Source: BOG-932 sp965276835 (lineage in GTDB: Bacteria; Pseudomonadota; Alphaproteobacteria; BOG-932; Roseiterribacteraceae). Taken from it: a DNA stretch of 64,000 nt. The stretch is from assembly GCA_965276835.1 (NCBI GenBank), contig OZ255631.1, forward strand, positions 2,976,001 through 3,040,000. Reading direction: 5' to 3'. Below are positions 8,051 through 17,640 of the stretch, piece by piece. Position 1 is the first letter of the stretch. Each line of letters opens with the position of its first letter. Both the position numbers and the translations under genes were made by a program. Below the pieces are notes generated by a model. That model worked only from the letters and a program-made list of their open reading frames with translations, was not told the DNA's origin and searched no databases.

Positions 8051-8985
8051 ACGACCGTATTCCCGAGCCGGGCGAGGATGTGAGCTTTCGCCGCGTTGCC
8101 GAGCTGTATTTCGACTTCAAAAAACTGAAGGCGTGCGATGAGGCGCGCATTCAGCGCATCGTCGACTATATCGATCAAAAAGGCATGAAGTTGGTCGGCG
8201 CAGTCGTTCAGGCGGATCTTGTTGCTGCCGCCAACGCGCTCTATCCGGCGGCCAAGGCGGAAACTAAGAACCGTTGGGTCATAAAGCCGGGCGCGGCGAT
8301 CATTCACTATGCAGCCGACAACAAATGGTGCTCGTGGGAGCGGGTGAAGAAGTTCCGGGAAGGGCCGGTGGTGACACGCGCGGCGAGCGACACGACAGCC
8401 GAAACGATCCTGGCTGCGCTGCACGCCAAAGAGGCGGCGACACCGGATACAAACAAGCGCGTGAAGACCCTCGAACGGAAAAAGCAGCTGTTGATCCTCT
8501 GGCTGTTCCGGCATTGGAACCGTATCAGCGACATTCTCCGGGTCGACTGGGACGACCTGGACCTGCCGAACGGCATTTACCGGATGTATATCGGGAAGAA
8601 ACGTGAGATCCGGGAAAAGCCAATCGACGGCGAGGTGCTGGCGATGCTCGCCAACGAGCCGGTTCAGGTAGGCCGCCTCTTTCCCTGGCGCACGAAAGAA
8701 CGGGTCTATCGCTGGCTGAGACCGCTAACGAAGCAGCTCGGCATCAAGTTTACGCCGCACATGGCCCGCCATTATGGCGGCAAATTGCTCAATTGGAATG
8801 GCGAGGGCCTCAAGACGATCATGGGAGCACTCGACCACTCCGACGCGAAAAGCTCGCTGCGTTACCAGGACGCCGACCAAGACATCATTCGCGAAGCGAT
8901 GGAGAGGGGGCGCATGCGCCGGGAAACCGGTGTGCGGCCGCAGCGCCTGAGGAATGGCGGGGGAAGCGGCTCGGCAGGCACTTGA
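7894..8985 (+). CDS. int: Tyrosine-type site-specific recombinase (integrase)
   Basis: A 363-residue protein from MPLELIPPGERKDNPFFLVR. Its C-terminal catalytic domain shows the tyrosine recombinase residues in order: Arg in HWNRISDILRVDW, HxxR in TPHMARHYGG, His in GALDHSDAKS, and the nucleophile Tyr in LRYQDAD. The N-terminal half has the beta-strand start (VNGRRIEVSAKT) and a SAM-like core-binding region. ATG at 7894 is chosen because homologues begin with a similar MxxELIPRPG pattern. It lies 18 bp before a tRNA-mimic sequence, as expected for an integrase next to its attachment site. It appears intact. Confidence 0.92.
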   Translation: MPLELIPPGERKDNPFFLVRGTVNGRRIEVSAKTADETAARVFKNNLENRLLNDRIPEPGEDVSFRRVAELYFDFKKLKACDEARIQRIVDYIDQKGMKLVGAVVQADLVAAANALYPAAKAETKNRWVIKPGAAIIHYAADNKWCSWERVKKFREGPVVTRAASDTTAETILAALHAKEAATPDTNKRVKTLERKKQLLILWLFRHWNRISDILRVDWDDLDLPNGIYRMYIGKKREIREKPIDGEVLAMLANEPVQVGRLFPWRTKERVYRWLRPLTKQLGIKFTPHMARHYGGKLLNWNGEGLKTIMGALDHSDAKSSLRYQDADQDIIREAMERGRMRRETGVRPQRLRNGGGSGSAGT

Positions 8986-9002
8986 TAGCGCAGCAGAAGC
9001 TG

Positions 9003-9080
9003 CTGCCCTCAGGCGGCAGAGATCGCAAATTCGAAATCTTCATGGCCGCTCACAAGTTCAAATCCCTGGGCCTGCAACCA
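9003..9080 (+). other. Attachment-site candidate: tRNA-mimic sequence next to int
   Basis: CTGCCCTC-aggc-GGCAGAG forms a perfect five-base-pair anticodon-type stem with a seven-base loop. Downstream, 9050-9064 (TCACAAGTTCAAATC) looks like a T-arm, and a CCA-like end follows at about 9078-9080. Both blocks recur in the same order and orientation at 52753-52787. The whole does not fold as a tRNA, since extra bases separate the arms. I read it as an att remnant left by integration into a tRNA gene. Confidence 0.5.
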
Positions 9081-9283
9081 CCGAGACCGGCATTCAATCG
9101 AACGGCTATTGAACGGTCGCGGCTGCTGCACGTAGCGTCAACGGTAGCTTCTAGCTTCTGAAGAAGGAGTACGAAACACGATCGTCAATTCAACCGATAA
9201 GAACTGTTCGTATTTTCCCTGTCTCAATCTAGGGGTTCACTCCAATACACTCGACGCCCGGAAGCAGGTGATTTAACGCCATA

Positions 9284-9772
9284 TCACGGCGTTGCGCTTC
9301 CGGTTGTGGCGGGATTGACGGTCCCGGTCGCTACGTTTGGCGGCGGTGCCAAGACAATCGGCGCGGCAACACGGAGGGGCAGCGGAGGCGCCACAGCACC
9401 TGGTTGCGACTGAGGAACCGGCGATTGGGGCGGGGTGAAGTTCGGTAGATTGACCGGAACAGGTGGCGGAGGTGCGGTCGGCACCGGATCGAATCCGAGA
9501 TGTTTGGCAATGCCTTGAGCCGGGCTTTGGGCCATCGCTGCCTGGCAAGCGACCGAGGCGCTAGCCAGATTGCTTTGCAGGCACTGGATTTGCCCGCTGC
9601 CGCTGGTGTTCGGGCACATTTGGGCGGCATCGGTGTTGCACCCCTCTTGCGCGGAAATGGTCGTCACTGCCGTGAGTTGCGTAGGCGGCAAACTCACCGA
9701 ACTCTGTGCATAAGCAGGAAGCGAAAGCGTTAGTGTGAAGAGACATAGAATATGTCTAAAGCTGTAAATCAT
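9284..9772 (-). CDS. Small secreted Cys/Pro-rich protein, partner of RHS protein 1
   Basis: About 162 residues from MIYSFRHILCLFTLTLSLPA, a signal peptide cleaved near AYA-QS. Residues about 40-85 carry four Cys spaced like a GLG1-type cysteine-rich repeat (CNTDAAQMC, then QCL, then AC). They are followed by AKHLGFDPVPTAPPPPVPVN and a Pro-rich tail. Two paralogues, at 30099 and 52045, share the HLGxDPxP block, and all three are divergent from a giant RHS gene. It probably acts in the periplasm or outside the cell. Its role, for example as a chaperone or surface adaptor for the RHS protein, is inferred only from the repeated pairing. Confidence 0.75.
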   Translation of the reverse strand: MIYSFRHILCLFTLTLSLPAYAQSSVSLPPTQLTAVTTISAQEGCNTDAAQMCPNTSGSGQIQCLQSNLASASVACQAAMAQSPAQGIAKHLGFDPVPTAPPPPVPVNLPNFTPPQSPVPQSQPGAVAPPLPLRVAAPIVLAPPPNVATGTVNPATTGSATP

Positions 9773-9947
9773 TGCCCCGCCATTATCGTTATATTGTAAC
9801 ACCCTTATGCTTTCGTCGCTCGATACCAAAACCCACCGTGTCCCCGAATATATACCAGCCACTTTATTTTAAGAAAGGAAATAATCTTCTTGCTAAAGGA
9901 ACGGCTGGCCGTACACAATTGCACAAAAGCAATTCTGGTCCTGGGAG
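9773..9947. promoter_or_regulatory. Divergent promoter region of module 1
   Basis: A 175-base AT-richer spacer separates the leftward small secreted protein gene from the rightward RHS gene. It must contain both start regions. AT-rich stretches near 9785-9800 and 9850-9895 are candidate -10 regions. I cannot name a regulator site. Confidence 0.45.
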
Positions 9948-12900
9948 ATGGCTATGGGTGTCAGCGAACTATTCGGCGGCCGATTTGCATGCGCCAAACC
10001 GCTGAATAGCCCACTGTCACCCAGTTCGGCCGTCCACAGGTACCGGGTCTGCGCAGCCATTCTCGTGGCGGCCCTGTTTATACCCCTGATGACGATCAGA
10101 TCGGGGCAAGCCGCAACCTTCGAACTTCCCGGAAGCTTTGGTGTCAATCCGGTCGGGGCCGCAACCTATAGCATTCCGATCGACGTCCCACCCGGCACGG
10201 CGGGCATGGTTCCGTCGCTCAGCCTCAACTACAACAGCCAGGGTGGTGACGGCCTGACGGGCGTGGGCTGGTCCATCGGCGGCTTGTCGCAGATTGAGCG
10301 CTGCCCGCAGACGATTGCCCAAGATGGCGTTGGGAGTGCGGTCAACAACGACGGGAACGACCGGCTCTGTCTCAACGGTCAACGCCTGATGGTGGTCAGC
10401 GGCACTTATGGCGCCAACAACGCCGTCTATCGCCTGGAAAAAGACAATTTCACAGTCGTCACCGAAACCGGCTCGCTTACCGGCGCGGGCACCGGTACGT
10501 ACTTCACTGCCAAGGATCGGTCAGGCCGGACATATGAATATGGCAATATAAGCGGCTCCAATCCGTATAATTCCGAGGTTGTTTCACCGGCAACGGGAGT
10601 TGGACTGATCTGGGCGTTGGATAAGGCGACTGACACCGCCGGGAACTATTATACAGTCGCTTACTATCAAGGCGCCAACGTTGGCATAGCCCCGCTTACG
10701 ATTAACTACACGGGCAATGGGACGGCACTCAGTCCCTACAATACCGTTACCTTCCTCTATGGTGGTGGCGTGGCAGGAACGGTCCGGATGCGGCATCAAG
10801 GCGGCGTCCGATTTGTGTCGCCGATGCTTCTGAAAAGTATCTATGCCGATACTGGAACGGGTTCTGGAACAACGACCGTAAGCCACTATACGCTGGGCTA
10901 TCAGGTGAGTCCGGTCACGACGCGAGCCGAACTCAAGAGCGTTACGAAGTGCGACGGGGGTGCGTCTCCCGTCTGTTTGCCGGCGACGACTTTCGCTTGG
11001 CCAGCCGCCTCGGGCGTGGGGACTTTCGGTGGTCCCACAGGCACGCAGACTGGGTTTTGCCCGTCCGGCAACATCTCCTATGGCGATTTTGACGGCGATG
11101 GCCTGACCGACATGGTGTGCCTGGGCGGCGGAGGCACCAACCAGGTACTTGTGGCATTTGCCAGCGCCACCACGCCCGGCACGTTCACCGCAGCGTCGGC
11201 CGGCTGGCAGAGCGTCTGCACGACAGGCTCTGTAATCTTAGTAGGAGACTTCGACGGCGACGGAAAGACGGACCTGGTCTGCAACAACACCGACAATACC
11301 CACCGGGTGTTGCTCTCGAACGGCGACGGGACCTTCCGCACAAAACCGGCAACCGCAATGTGGTGCGACTCCAACGCCGATGTCTCTGTCGGCGACTTCA
11401 ACGGCGACGGCCGCAGCGACCTGATCTGCAATGGCGCCGACAAAACCCACGCTGTGGCGCTTTCCAACGGCGATGGGAGTTTCGTCTTCGAACACCCCGC
11501 TTTTTCAGGAGCTGCTTGGTGCAATCCATCCAATTTGCGAACGGGTGATTTTAACGGCGACGGTAAGCTGGACTTGATTTGCCTTGCATCGGTGGGCGCG
11601 AACGCCAATCAGCAGATCGTTGCCTTCTCGAATGGCGATGGATCATTCACGCAGGCCGCCGCCGGCTGGCAGCCGGCAACCGGGACATTTTGCGACAGTC
11701 CGAGCGATATCGGATTCGGCGACTTCGATGGCGACGGCAAGACGGATTTGGTCTGCAACATGGCCAATGGCAGCCATCAGGTCGCGTTTGCCCAAGGCGA
11801 CGGCACGTTCGACCAATTGGTATCCATGAGCGCGGGATGGTGCTCGTCGCCCGGCGTGGTCACATATGGCGATTTCAACGGCGACGGACGGACCGATCTC
11901 GCTTGCGTCGAAACCAGCGGAAATATTTGGGTCGCACTTTCCCAAGGCTATAGCGGTTTCAACACACTGGCTCTCAGTATGACGAACTGGTGTCCGTTCA
12001 CCGCAGGCAGTCAACCGACGCTTGGCGTTGGCGACTTCAACGGCGATGGCCGAAGCGACCTAATCTGCCCGAGCGCGACCGCGTCGCATTACCTGATCGG
12101 TCTCTCCGGCGGCGCACCGGACACGATATCGTCCTTTACGACCGGCCTCGGTGCGACCGCTTCAGTTTCCTATGCACCACTGACGGTAGGCGGCATTGCC
12201 TACCTTAAGGGCCAAGGCACCGGCTATCCGGCCCTGTCTTCGCCCGGATCGCTTTACACCATAAGCAGTACAGCTAAGAGTAACGGAATCGGCGGCGTTT
12301 ATGTTCAGTCATACAGTTACGGCGCGCCCCAAACCGATTTGACGGGCCGTGGTTTCCAAGGCTTCCGGTTCCTTGCGGTTAACGACTTCACCTTCAATGT
12401 CCTCAGCACCAACACTCAAAGCTACACGTATTACAACCAGAATTGGCCACTGACAGGGACGGTGGAAGTCCAGAAGCTCTTTGACTATCCAGGCGGCTAC
12501 ACATCTGGTGCCACGGGAAACCTCATCCGGCAATCAAACAATACTTATATTAACCCCCCAACCACTTCACGGACGTACTCGCCTCAGTTCGTAGGCCTGT
12601 CGCAGACCGTTTTGACAGGCATAGAGCTAAACGGCACCGATCCCCTGCCCACGATCACAATAAGCTATGGCTACGACTCCTACGTCGCTGGGTCTCCACC
12701 CTATACCGGCTACGGAAACGTGGTGCAGGTCACCGTATCGTCGAATGAAGGTTATCAATCGGTAACCTGCAATACCTACGCCAACGACACCTCCGATTGG
12801 GTACTTGGCGAATTAACCAAAACAAAGACGACTGGCGCCATCTGGGGCGGTTCGAATAGCTGCGCCAGCCTCCCGACCGCGGTGCGAACCACGACGTATA

Positions 12901-15900
12901 GCTATTCGCCGTCGAGCGGCACCCCCATTCCCGGCTTTGTCTATAGCAAGACCGTTGAGCCCGCGAGTTCCATTGATCTTGTAAACACCGCCTTCACTCC
13001 GGACGCATTCGGCAACATCACGAGCGCCACCGTCACGGGGAGCAACTTCGCCAGCCGGACAACCAGCATCGCGTACGATAGCTATGGCCGGTTTCCAACG
13101 GCGAAAACCAACGCGCTCAATCAGACAACATCAGTCACGTATGATCTCAATTATGGCGGTATCACGAGTTCCACGGATCCGAACAATGTCGTTACGACTT
13201 GGACCTATGACACGCTCGGCCGCAAAGCGAGCCAAAAGATAACAAGCTCCGATGGCACCTCTTTGCCGAAAACGAACTGGAGCTACAGTTCCGCCTCGGG
13301 TTGTTCGCTGCCGTCCAGCGGCTGCTACGTTCAAGTGACGCAAACGGGTCACCCGACCGTTACGACCTTCTACGACATACTTGAAAGACCGGGCTTCACA
13401 TCAACCCCGACATTCGGTGGCGCAGATTCGGCCATCAGCAATCTGACGGAATACGACGCGCTCGGACATGTTCTGGCAGCAGTTCGCCCTTATGTCGGTA
13501 GCGCATCCACGACATACCCCACGACCTACACTTATGACGATATCGGCCGGGTTGCGACGGCAAGTCGCCCAGATGGTGGAGTCACCACCTTCGCCCACCG
13601 CACCTATGCCTATGCTCAAATCACCGAGGCAGCGGTCAGCGGCCCCGGAATCACGACTTACACGCCTCAGTTTGTGGAGAATAGTCTCGGACAGACAGTC
13701 GAGTCCATCGATGCCAATAACAACAATACCTTATACAGCTATGACGCGTTCGGTGATCTGCAGACTGTCACGGATCCCAATAGCAATGTTGTTACAATGA
13801 ACTACGACTATCGCGGCCACATGGTGAACAAGCACGATCCCGATAAGGGAACGTGGGTCTATACCTATGACGGGCTCGGCGAGGCGCTTACCCAAACCGA
13901 CGCGATGTCGTCGACAATTACCTTTACATACGACCTTTTGGGACGGCCTATTACCGAAAATGGCGCGGTCACGCCGCATAGCCGCTGGGCCTACGACACC
14001 CAAACCAACGGTGTCGGCAAGCTGGCTACGGCGACCACGATCGGCTCCACAAACTACCGGACAGAAAGTTACGACACGTTCGGGCGCTCGACGAGTACGG
14101 TGACCACCATCGACGGCACGAGTTATACCACCTCGACCGTTTATGACAGCTACGGCCGGTTGGGCTCTAAAATCTACGCCTCAGGCGAGACGGTCGATTA
14201 CAACTACAATGCCTGGCAACATTTAAGCAGCCTCACACATCACTCAAACGGGGCAGCGATCTGGACCGCCGACAGCGAAGACGCGGCGTTCAACGTCACC
14301 AAGGAAACCTACGGAAACGGCGTCGTCAACACGCAAACATTTTCGCCCCAAAACGGGCTGATAACCTCGATCGATGCGGTGTCGGGAAGTACAAGCGTGC
14401 GTAATCTCACCTACGCCTGGGATGTTGCCGGAAACTTGACAACCCGGTCCGATACGCCAAACGCGAACGAATTCTTCACCTACGACCTTCTCAATCGCGT
14501 TACCGGCGTAACTTTTACCGCCTGGTCCAGCGCACCGGCGCAAACTTACAGCTATGATGCGATCGGCAATATCACCAGCAAGTCGGATATCGGGACCTAT
14601 ACTTATGGAGCTGGTGCGGCAGGTCCGCACGCGGTGACCAGCATCACTGGAACGATCGACAATGGCGCAGCCTCGGTCACCAATCCGACCTACACTTATG
14701 ACGCCAATGGGCGCTTGATCGGCGGCACGAACGGCCGCTCCTATACCTACGCCGGATTCGATGCCCCCGTGACCGTAACCAACCCGACCGGCACGGTTAC
14801 GTTCACCGTCGATGCCGAACATCGCCGGATCAAGCAGGCCGCACCGGAAGGCACGACTCTCTATATCTCAGCCCAGGGAGTGCGTACGGAACTGTTCACA
14901 CCGATGAGCGGCCCTGCGAGTTGGCGCAGCTATGTTACGGTAGGAAGCCGGATAGTCGATATTCTCCAGGGGGTGGTGACGTACACTCCCACCAACACCT
15001 ACGTGCTGACGGACCATCTGGGCTCGACTATCGCGTTGACCAACGGTGCCGGCGGGATCGTCGAGAACGACGCCTACGATGTGTGGGGCAAGCGCCGTAA
15101 CCTTAACGGCATGGGCGATTTTTATAATGCCATAACCAGCGCAACAACCCGCGGCTACACCGGACAGGAACATCTCTCAGACTCGGGACTCATTCACATG
15201 AACGCCCGCCTCTATGATCCGCAAGTCGGAAAATTCCTGAGCGGAGACCCAATGGACGGCTCGCCCGCCGGCCGCGGAGATTGGAACCGATATGCATATG
15301 CCGGCGGAAATCCGCTAAACCGCATCGATCCGACAGGGATGGATGATGCACCACCTGCAGACGATAGCGGTGATAGCAACGCTGGTGGCTTTACCGGCTG
15401 GTTGTCTCAAGAACTCGCTAGCCTCTCGACACTAGAAACTATCAACGTCTATGGGCCCTGCCCAGGAGATTGCTATGATCCCGCAACAACGCAGTTGCCG
15501 GCTCCTTCGGTAGCACCTCTACCGCCCGGATATGTCGGCATCGTTATCACCGCCCCAGCGAAGTCACAAAGTAACCAGGGGCAGCAGGTCTCCGGCCCAA
15601 CGGACGCCGCGGGCAACTTGGTCAATAAGAACGGAGAGCCGATAGACGACGAAATCGTTGTTACGGGTAGCTCTCACCCTCAGCCGGACCCATCCGGATT
15701 CATTCCCGTTTACGACGCCGGCCCTCAAGGTGGTCCTCCGGGTGGATACGAACCCCCGTCTCAGGCGTGTGAGGCTGGACTAGACATATGTTGGGGGCAC
15801 GCTCGATCGCCTGCGGCTCATGACTCCTGCGCGGATCAGGCTGAACAATGTTATGATGCCATTCAAAATCGCAGACCGGGGGAAGGATTGTTCCTGGTTT

Positions 15901-15977
15901 TTGGAGACAACACTGTTGTATGGGTTCATACCAATGGTCAAACTTCGATAATTCCTCTGGGGCATCCGTTTCAATAG
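9948..15977 (+). CDS. Giant secreted SpvB/FG-GAP/RHS-repeat protein 1
   Basis: A 2,009-residue protein. Residues 1-56 hold a long signal peptide ending SGQA. An SpvB-like domain follows (about 57-360: FGVNPVGAATYSIPIDVPPG). Seven FG-GAP/VCBS repeats occupy about 370-700 (DFDGDGKTDLVC type, each with Cys). YD/RHS repeats run to about 1750, then the RHS core DPQVGKFLSGDP...NRYAYAGGNPLNRIDPTG ends near 1793. The 215-residue tip is variable and carries SQSNQ near residue 1872. This resembles the TcB/TcC and RHS shell that encloses a C-terminal toxin. The tip's activity is not recognised. GGGAG stands six bases before ATG 9954, which may be the true start. Small AT-rich genes follow directly. Confidence 0.9.
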   Translation: MAMGVSELFGGRFACAKPLNSPLSPSSAVHRYRVCAAILVAALFIPLMTIRSGQAATFELPGSFGVNPVGAATYSIPIDVPPGTAGMVPSLSLNYNSQGGDGLTGVGWSIGGLSQIERCPQTIAQDGVGSAVNNDGNDRLCLNGQRLMVVSGTYGANNAVYRLEKDNFTVVTETGSLTGAGTGTYFTAKDRSGRTYEYGNISGSNPYNSEVVSPATGVGLIWALDKATDTAGNYYTVAYYQGANVGIAPLTINYTGNGTALSPYNTVTFLYGGGVAGTVRMRHQGGVRFVSPMLLKSIYADTGTGSGTTTVSHYTLGYQVSPVTTRAELKSVTKCDGGASPVCLPATTFAWPAASGVGTFGGPTGTQTGFCPSGNISYGDFDGDGLTDMVCLGGGGTNQVLVAFASATTPGTFTAASAGWQSVCTTGSVILVGDFDGDGKTDLVCNNTDNTHRVLLSNGDGTFRTKPATAMWCDSNADVSVGDFNGDGRSDLICNGADKTHAVALSNGDGSFVFEHPAFSGAAWCNPSNLRTGDFNGDGKLDLICLASVGANANQQIVAFSNGDGSFTQAAAGWQPATGTFCDSPSDIGFGDFDGDGKTDLVCNMANGSHQVAFAQGDGTFDQLVSMSAGWCSSPGVVTYGDFNGDGRTDLACVETSGNIWVALSQGYSGFNTLALSMTNWCPFTAGSQPTLGVGDFNGDGRSDLICPSATASHYLIGLSGGAPDTISSFTTGLGATASVSYAPLTVGGIAYLKGQGTGYPALSSPGSLYTISSTAKSNGIGGVYVQSYSYGAPQTDLTGRGFQGFRFLAVNDFTFNVLSTNTQSYTYYNQNWPLTGTVEVQKLFDYPGGYTSGATGNLIRQSNNTYINPPTTSRTYSPQFVGLSQTVLTGIELNGTDPLPTITISYGYDSYVAGSPPYTGYGNVVQVTVSSNEGYQSVTCNTYANDTSDWVLGELTKTKTTGAIWGGSNSCASLPTAVRTTTYSYSPSSGTPIPGFVYSKTVEPASSIDLVNTAFTPDAFGNITSATVTGSNFASRTTSIAYDSYGRFPTAKTNALNQTTSVTYDLNYGGITSSTDPNNVVTTWTYDTLGRKASQKITSSDGTSLPKTNWSYSSASGCSLPSSGCYVQVTQTGHPTVTTFYDILERPGFTSTPTFGGADSAISNLTEYDALGHVLAAVRPYVGSASTTYPTTYTYDDIGRVATASRPDGGVTTFAHRTYAYAQITEAAVSGPGITTYTPQFVENSLGQTVESIDANNNNTLYSYDAFGDLQTVTDPNSNVVTMNYDYRGHMVNKHDPDKGTWVYTYDGLGEALTQTDAMSSTITFTYDLLGRPITENGAVTPHSRWAYDTQTNGVGKLATATTIGSTNYRTESYDTFGRSTSTVTTIDGTSYTTSTVYDSYGRLGSKIYASGETVDYNYNAWQHLSSLTHHSNGAAIWTADSEDAAFNVTKETYGNGVVNTQTFSPQNGLITSIDAVSGSTSVRNLTYAWDVAGNLTTRSDTPNANEFFTYDLLNRVTGVTFTAWSSAPAQTYSYDAIGNITSKSDIGTYTYGAGAAGPHAVTSITGTIDNGAASVTNPTYTYDANGRLIGGTNGRSYTYAGFDAPVTVTNPTGTVTFTVDAEHRRIKQAAPEGTTLYISAQGVRTELFTPMSGPASWRSYVTVGSRIVDILQGVVTYTPTNTYVLTDHLGSTIALTNGAGGIVENDAYDVWGKRRNLNGMGDFYNAITSATTRGYTGQEHLSDSGLIHMNARLYDPQVGKFLSGDPMDGSPAGRGDWNRYAYAGGNPLNRIDPTGMDDAPPADDSGDSNAGGFTGWLSQELASLSTLETINVYGPCPGDCYDPATTQLPAPSVAPLPPGYVGIVITAPAKSQSNQGQQVSGPTDAAGNLVNKNGEPIDDEIVVTGSSHPQPDPSGFIPVYDAGPQGGPPGGYEPPSQACEAGLDICWGHARSPAAHDSCADQAEQCYDAIQNRRPGEGLFLVFGDNTVVWVHTNGQTSIIPLGHPFQ

Positions 15978-15988
15978 GAGGTTTGAAA

Positions 15989-16405
15989 GTGATTCATGCA
16001 CCGTCTAGGCTCGGTTTGAGTAAATATTCTTTTGCTTGTCTGTTGTCGTTAATCGCCTTTTTCCTGGAGGGTGCGGTGGGTAGTAGTGCAAATAATTTAC
16101 CGATGCCTCCCTTCGATCCTGGTAATGAGAAAACTGTTCCTAATGCTTCCGAGTTTAATCGAGAATGCTTTGTAGCTATAGAAGGTTTTATTCGGTCTGG
16201 GGGGTGGGAGGTTGGTGAATCAATAATTACTTATAATGAAAAATTTAACCTCGTGTGGAGAGTGGATTATTATAAACCAGATAAGAAAGGTCAAAAATCT
16301 GTAAATAGGATCTTGTGCTGGAGAAATCCTGAAGGAGCAATTATGGTCGCGTATGCTCCCGATAGGATGATCTCGCCCATCGAAGGACGCAATAAATCAC
16401 TGTGA
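15989..16405 (+). CDS. Putative immunity protein for RHS tip 1
   Basis: A GTG start at 15989 with AGGAGG seven bases upstream, eleven bases after the RHS stop. It gives 138 residues: a signal peptide or membrane anchor (YSFACLLSLIAFFLEGAVGS), then a small domain with two Cys (RECFVAIEGF; NRILCWRNPEG). The sequence is far more AT-rich than the RHS gene, a common trait of polymorphic-toxin cargo. Position directly after a variable RHS tip supports an immunity role, probably periplasmic. There is no family match I can name. Its stop codon abuts the boundary motif of an orphan tip. Confidence 0.65.
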   Translation: MIHAPSRLGLSKYSFACLLSLIAFFLEGAVGSSANNLPMPPFDPGNEKTVPNASEFNRECFVAIEGFIRSGGWEVGESIITYNEKFNLVWRVDYYKPDKKGQKSVNRILCWRNPEGAIMVAYAPDRMISPIEGRNKSL

Positions 16406-16406
16406 T

Positions 16407-16787
16407 GTGTCCCAAAGTAACCAGCCGGTTTCCCAAAGCGGGCAGCAGATGGCCGGGGGTGCGGAGGATGACGATGTCCCAGAGGAGGAGGACCCCCTCG
16501 ACCCTAGATATCAGTGGGACCGGGGAATTATGCCGGAGAGTGAAGCAGATAAAGTTGATCCTCCAAATCCTAGCATGCAGACATATTCGGATCCGGCTGC
16601 GGCGATAGGCGCTGTTGACGGATATGCTGGTGCCGTTCGCCAAACTACAACTGGTAATCCGACCCTATATGCAATGGGATATACACAAACTCAGTACGTA
16701 GTAAATGCTAGCGGCACACAGTACACAGTATTCTATAACCCGACGACCGGCTTATATTTTGGTGCGCACCCATCAGGCAGCAATTGA
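16407..16787 (+). CDS. Orphan RHS C-terminal tip (displaced toxin module)
   Basis: An open frame of 126 codons that opens directly after the preceding gene's stop with SQSNQPVSQSGQQMAGG. At DNA level it starts with TGTCCCAAAGTAACCAG at 16408, the boundary sequence also found at the tip of RHS proteins 1 and 2. An acidic linker (EDDDVPEEEDPLDPRYQWDR) is followed by a small domain containing NASGTQYTVFYNPTTGLYFG. It has no RHS core of its own and no good ribosome-binding site. I read it as a displaced tip kept as a silent cassette. Toxin activity is not identifiable. Confidence 0.6.
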   Translation: MSQSNQPVSQSGQQMAGGAEDDDVPEEEDPLDPRYQWDRGIMPESEADKVDPPNPSMQTYSDPAAAIGAVDGYAGAVRQTTTGNPTLYAMGYTQTQYVVNASGTQYTVFYNPTTGLYFGAHPSGSN

Positions 16788-17290
16788 GTGAAAAGATGTT
16801 GGAAATTATAAACGCAATATTGCCTCCTATGAATGAGCCATCGTTTGATTCACCAACGGAGGCAATCGAATTTTCGAAAGAGAAGTCCCGATCGTGGCGC
16901 AATAGCGATTTGTTATCCGGTGTTGATCATGTGATCACTTCTGTCGATTGGTCCATTGAAACGTTGTCATTACATCTTGATAACCATGATGTTATTCGTT
17001 TTTCGTGTGGGCCCTACGGTGTTGAACTATCCCGTGAAGTCGAAGCATTGCCTGGGGTGAGGAGGCAATCCCAAGCTAGCGATATCGCCTTGATTCGGTT
17101 GGCAGGGGCTGAGTTTCATTGGAATAGAGGTGAAATAGGGAAAGCATTGTGCGGTAATATTATTCAAGTAATTCAGCCAACACAGTCGAATTTCTTTCTA
17201 AATGTCAAAAATAACGATATAATTTTTGTCAGTATTCTTATTGATAGCTCAAATGGGCAACCTGTTTTGGTGTGGCAGCCATACAAGTAG
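16784..17290 (+). CDS. Putative cytosolic immunity protein for the orphan tip
   Basis: A 168-residue protein whose TTG start overlaps the orphan-tip stop by four bases; ATG at 16796 is an alternative. It has no signal peptide or membrane segment. It is AT-rich, with segments such as SVDWSIETLSLHLDNHDVIR that resemble small beta-rich immunity folds (SUKH/Imm-type size), but I cannot assign a family. The overlap with the tip frame is the layout seen for toxin-immunity pairs in RHS and CDI loci. Function is inferred from context. Confidence 0.6.
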   Translation: MSEKMLEIINAILPPMNEPSFDSPTEAIEFSKEKSRSWRNSDLLSGVDHVITSVDWSIETLSLHLDNHDVIRFSCGPYGVELSREVEALPGVRRQSQASDIALIRLAGAEFHWNRGEIGKALCGNIIQVIQPTQSNFFLNVKNNDIIFVSILIDSSNGQPVLVWQPYK

Positions 17291-17640
17291 TTTGGCATAA
17301 ATTCGAATGCCTCCCTTGGGAAGGTAGATACATCTGAAACTTGACCCTGCGGGACCCCGCGAACGGGCATGAAATAGGCGGCTGCGGCCGCCATTTTTGT
17401 GTCTGCGGCCGAGCGAGAGCGGGCCGGAAAACGGGTTTTGAGAAACGGACCCAAATCGTTCCAGCGCGAGAATGCTTGGGATGGTCCGAGGCATTGACGG
17501 CGCTGGACGCCTTCGATGCCCGATCTCAAAACTCTGCGCCTTCTCGCTTGCTTCTTCGGCGTCGGTGAATAAAGGGTAAGCGTCAGCTGACCCCCGCCTT
17601 GCCGTAGCGTTGCCGATCGGGATTCTGGCCGTCTGGCTGG

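Noticed and set aside
11058..12090. Tandem DNA periodicity in the RHS genes, considered as CRISPR-like
   Set aside because: The periodicity encodes FG-GAP protein repeats; there are no identical DNA repeats with unique spacers and no cas genes.
10017..15173. Many leftward frames inside RHS gene 1 (and similar ones in RHS genes 2 and 3)
   Set aside because: Shadow frames of long GC-rich repeat genes; low-complexity or Arg-rich translations without start signals.
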